NCBI RefSeq assembly: GCF_029623755.1
Contig: NZ_CP121106.1
Coordinates: forward strand, 1,375,001 to 1,439,000
Source of the DNA: Altererythrobacter sp. CAU 1644
GTDB taxonomy: Bacteria > Pseudomonadota > Alphaproteobacteria > Sphingomonadales > Sphingomonadaceae
DNA: 64,000 nt
Direction of reading: 5' to 3'
Part shown: piece by piece, positions 62,415 to 64,000 of the stretch
Numbering within the stretch: the stretch's first letter is position 1
How the letters are laid out: the number at the start of each line of letters is the position of its first letter
The notes under the pieces: model-generated
The model's input: the letters and a program-made list of their open reading frames with translations, nothing else
Told to the model about the DNA's origin: nothing
The model's database searches: none
Program-made: the position numbers and the translations under genes

Positions 62415-64000
62415 CTATCCAGCCGTCGCCGCCTTGACGAAGTCGGCGCAGCGCTCGCCGATCATGATGCTCGGCGCGTTGGTGTTGCCGCTGATAAGGC
62501 GCGGCATGATCGAGGCATCGGCGACCCATAGGCCTTCGATGCCGCGCGCCTTGAGCGTAGGGTCGACCACATCGTTATCATTCGGCCCCATGCGGCAGGT
62601 GCCGACTGGGTGATAGATAGTGTCTGAGACTTCGCGGATACGTGCTTCGAGAGCGTCATCGTCATCGTAATCGATTGGATTGCGATCCTTTGCTCCGGTC
62701 TCTGACAGTGGGGGTGTGTCCGCGATCCGTGCCATCAGCCGTGCGCCTTCCTTCATCAATTCCATATCGCGCTCGTCCGAAAGGAAATTGGGATTGATTG
62801 CCGGGGCATCGGCCGGATCTGCGCTATTGAGCCTCACCCAGCCCCGGCTTTCGGGGCGCAGCACGCAGACATGGAGGGAATATCCATGCTCTCGCAGCTT
62901 CTCGCGGCCATGGTCCTGAATGATGGCGCGCATGAAGTGATACTGCACGTCGGGAGCGGGTGCGTCCGGCCGGATCTTAGCGAAGCCGCCGGTCTCAGCG
63001 ATATTCGATGTCAGCAGGCCGGTGCGGTGACGACGATGTTCTATGAACGCTTTGGCGACCGCGATGATGCCGCGCAACGAACCGCCGAACAGGCTCATGT
63101 CGTTGAGCTCATAACTGGTGAGGTAATCGCAATGGTCCTGCAGGTCGGCGCCCACCGCTGGTTTTTCCAGCTTCACCTCGATGCCATGACGCCGCAATTC
63201 CTCGCCTGGGCCAACGCCTGAAAGCATGAGGATCTGTGGTGATCCAAAAGCGCCTGCGGAGAGGATGACGCCTGCATTGGCGCGAATCGTTTCTCGCTTG
63301 CGCCCGCGGCGAATGGTGACCCCGGTTGCGCGGCCGTCCTCGATCTCGATCTTCTCGACCATCGCGCCAGTTCGGATGTCGAAATTCGGCCTTCCCTCCA
63401 GCGGCTCGACAAAGGCGCGGGCCGCGGACCAGCGTTCGCCATTGCCTTGCGTCACCTGGTAGACGCCGAAGCCTTCCTGCCGGGCTCCGTTGAAATCAGT
63501 GTTGTGCGGGAGTTGCAGCCGAGTAGCGGCCTCGACAAATGCCTTACCGATCGGGCTCGGGCTGATCAGGTCGTTGACTGGTAGCGGGCCGCTGCCGCCG
63601 TGATATGCATCGGCTCCGTGGGCGTTGTTTTCCTGCCGCTTGAAGACCGGCAACACGTCTTCCCAGGCCCAGCCGGTGCAACCGAGCGCGGCCCAGTTGT
63701 CATAGTCCCACGGGTTGCCGCGAATATAGACCATCCCGTTTACCGCAGAAGACCCGCCCAAGCCTCGGCCGCGAGGCTGGTAACCGATTCGACCACCCAG
63801 CGATTCCATAGGTTCCGTATCGAACTTATAGGTGCTTTTCTCCGGCATGAAGCCCAACAGGCCGGGCGTGCGGGTGAAGATATGCTTGTTTTCGCCGCCA
63901 GCTTCCAACAGGCACACGCGCCGCCTACCGTCCTCGGCCAGCTTGGCTGCTGCCGCGCTTCCCGCGCTGCCGCCGCCGATCACTACATAGTCGAACGCGT
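62415..64000 (-). CDS. GMC-family oxidoreductase (choline-dehydrogenase-like), 5' end cut by window
   Basis: An FAD-dependent alcohol or choline dehydrogenase-type protein of which about 528 residues are visible. The FAD-binding motif GGGSAGSAAAAKL follows DYVVI at the visible N-terminus, so only the first few residues are missing. The GMC signature GRGLGGSSAVNGMVYIRGN is at about residue 80 of the visible part, and the C-terminal active-site segment HPVGTCRMG..DNDVVD with its histidine is present. Substrate is unknown. The frame runs off the right edge without a start. Confidence 0.92.
   Translation of the reverse strand, partial: AFDYVVIGGGSAGSAAAAKLAEDGRRRVCLLEAGGENKHIFTRTPGLLGFMPEKSTYKFDTEPMESLGGRIGYQPRGRGLGGSSAVNGMVYIRGNPWDYDNWAALGCTGWAWEDVLPVFKRQENNAHGADAYHGGSGPLPVNDLISPSPIGKAFVEAATRLQLPHNTDFNGARQEGFGVYQVTQGNGERWSAARAFVEPLEGRPNFDIRTGAMVEKIEIEDGRATGVTIRRGRKRETIRANAGVILSAGAFGSPQILMLSGVGPGEELRRHGIEVKLEKPAVGADLQDHCDYLTSYELNDMSLFGGSLRGIIAVAKAFIEHRRHRTGLLTSNIAETGGFAKIRPDAPAPDVQYHFMRAIIQDHGREKLREHGYSLHVCVLRPESRGWVRLNSADPADAPAINPNFLSDERDMELMKEGARLMARIADTPPLSETGAKDRNPIDYDDDDALEARIREVSDTIYHPVGTCRMGPNDNDVVDPTLKARGIEGLWVADASIMPRLISGNTNAPSIMIGERCADFVKAATAG

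Overview
The window is gene-dense, GC-rich chromosomal DNA of an alphaproteobacterium. A MipZ-type division ATPase, a fused-free petABC cytochrome bc1 operon, a TonB/ExbB/multi-ExbD energising cluster, a large TonB-dependent receptor, class II fructose bisphosphatase (GlpX) and the general protein style point to Sphingomonadales, most likely Erythrobacteraceae. That placement is an inference from protein flavour, not from a marker-gene comparison. No phage, plasmid backbone, CRISPR array or rRNA operon is present.

Layout. 1-4.9 kb (minus strand): a tightly packed housekeeping operon gpmA-purE-purK-folA-M19 dipeptidase-ribF, most junctions overlapping by 1-4 nt. 5.2 kb: tRNA-Thr(GGT). 5.4-15.6 kb: acyl-CoA synthetase, a pair of bacterial PH-domain membrane proteins, a small acetyltransferase-like protein, threonine aldolase plus a DMT exporter, an SDR protein, aminopeptidase N and a laccase-domain (YfiH-type) protein. 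15.8-18.6 kb: petABC with a strong terminator. 18.8-21.4 kb: cation/proton antiporter, OmpA-like lipoprotein, tRNA-Gly(TCC). 21.6-24.8 kb (minus): a PLP-dependent decarboxylase, panC and a LuxR-type solo regulator. 25-31.6 kb: mipZ, a J-domain protein, phosphomannomutase/phosphoglucomutase, a DUF2059-like exported protein, a crotonase and an Lhr-type helicase. 31.6-35.3 kb (minus): tonB-exbB-exbD-exbD with its own terminator, followed by two further ExbD-like genes, the last of which is degenerate. 35.7-41.4 kb: an unknown exported protein, a thioesterase, homoserine dehydrogenase, glpX, prs and a cupin lipoprotein. 41.4-44.3 kb: a first pair of AraC-type regulators and a histidinol/inositol phosphatase.

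44.3-46.6 kb is the most foreign-looking part: an AT-richer gene for a TIR/TolB-like/TPR protein with a TTG start, then about 670 nt without a convincing gene that carries a roughly 21-bp-phased GTCACA repeat array. Immediately after it comes a long hairpin leader in front of rpmI-rplT. A second AraC-type pair separates rplT from pheS-pheT. 52.9-56.6 kb: prfC, an alpha/beta hydrolase, a flavin-binding PNPOx-like protein and an EEP nuclease. 56.7-58.4 kb: glnK-amtB behind a near-perfect sigma-54 promoter. 58.7-64 kb: a TonB-dependent receptor, a GNAT acetyltransferase, a DUF1232 membrane protein and a GMC oxidoreductase cut by the right edge.

How it fits together: most of the window is core metabolism (purine, folate, flavin, pantothenate, threonine/homoserine, PRPP, gluconeogenesis), respiration and translation. 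The accessory or regulatory interest lies in the TIR protein and its flanking repeats, the ExbD expansion, the LuxR solo with an adjacent palindrome, the rpmI leader hairpin, and several perfect palindromes in divergent promoter regions.
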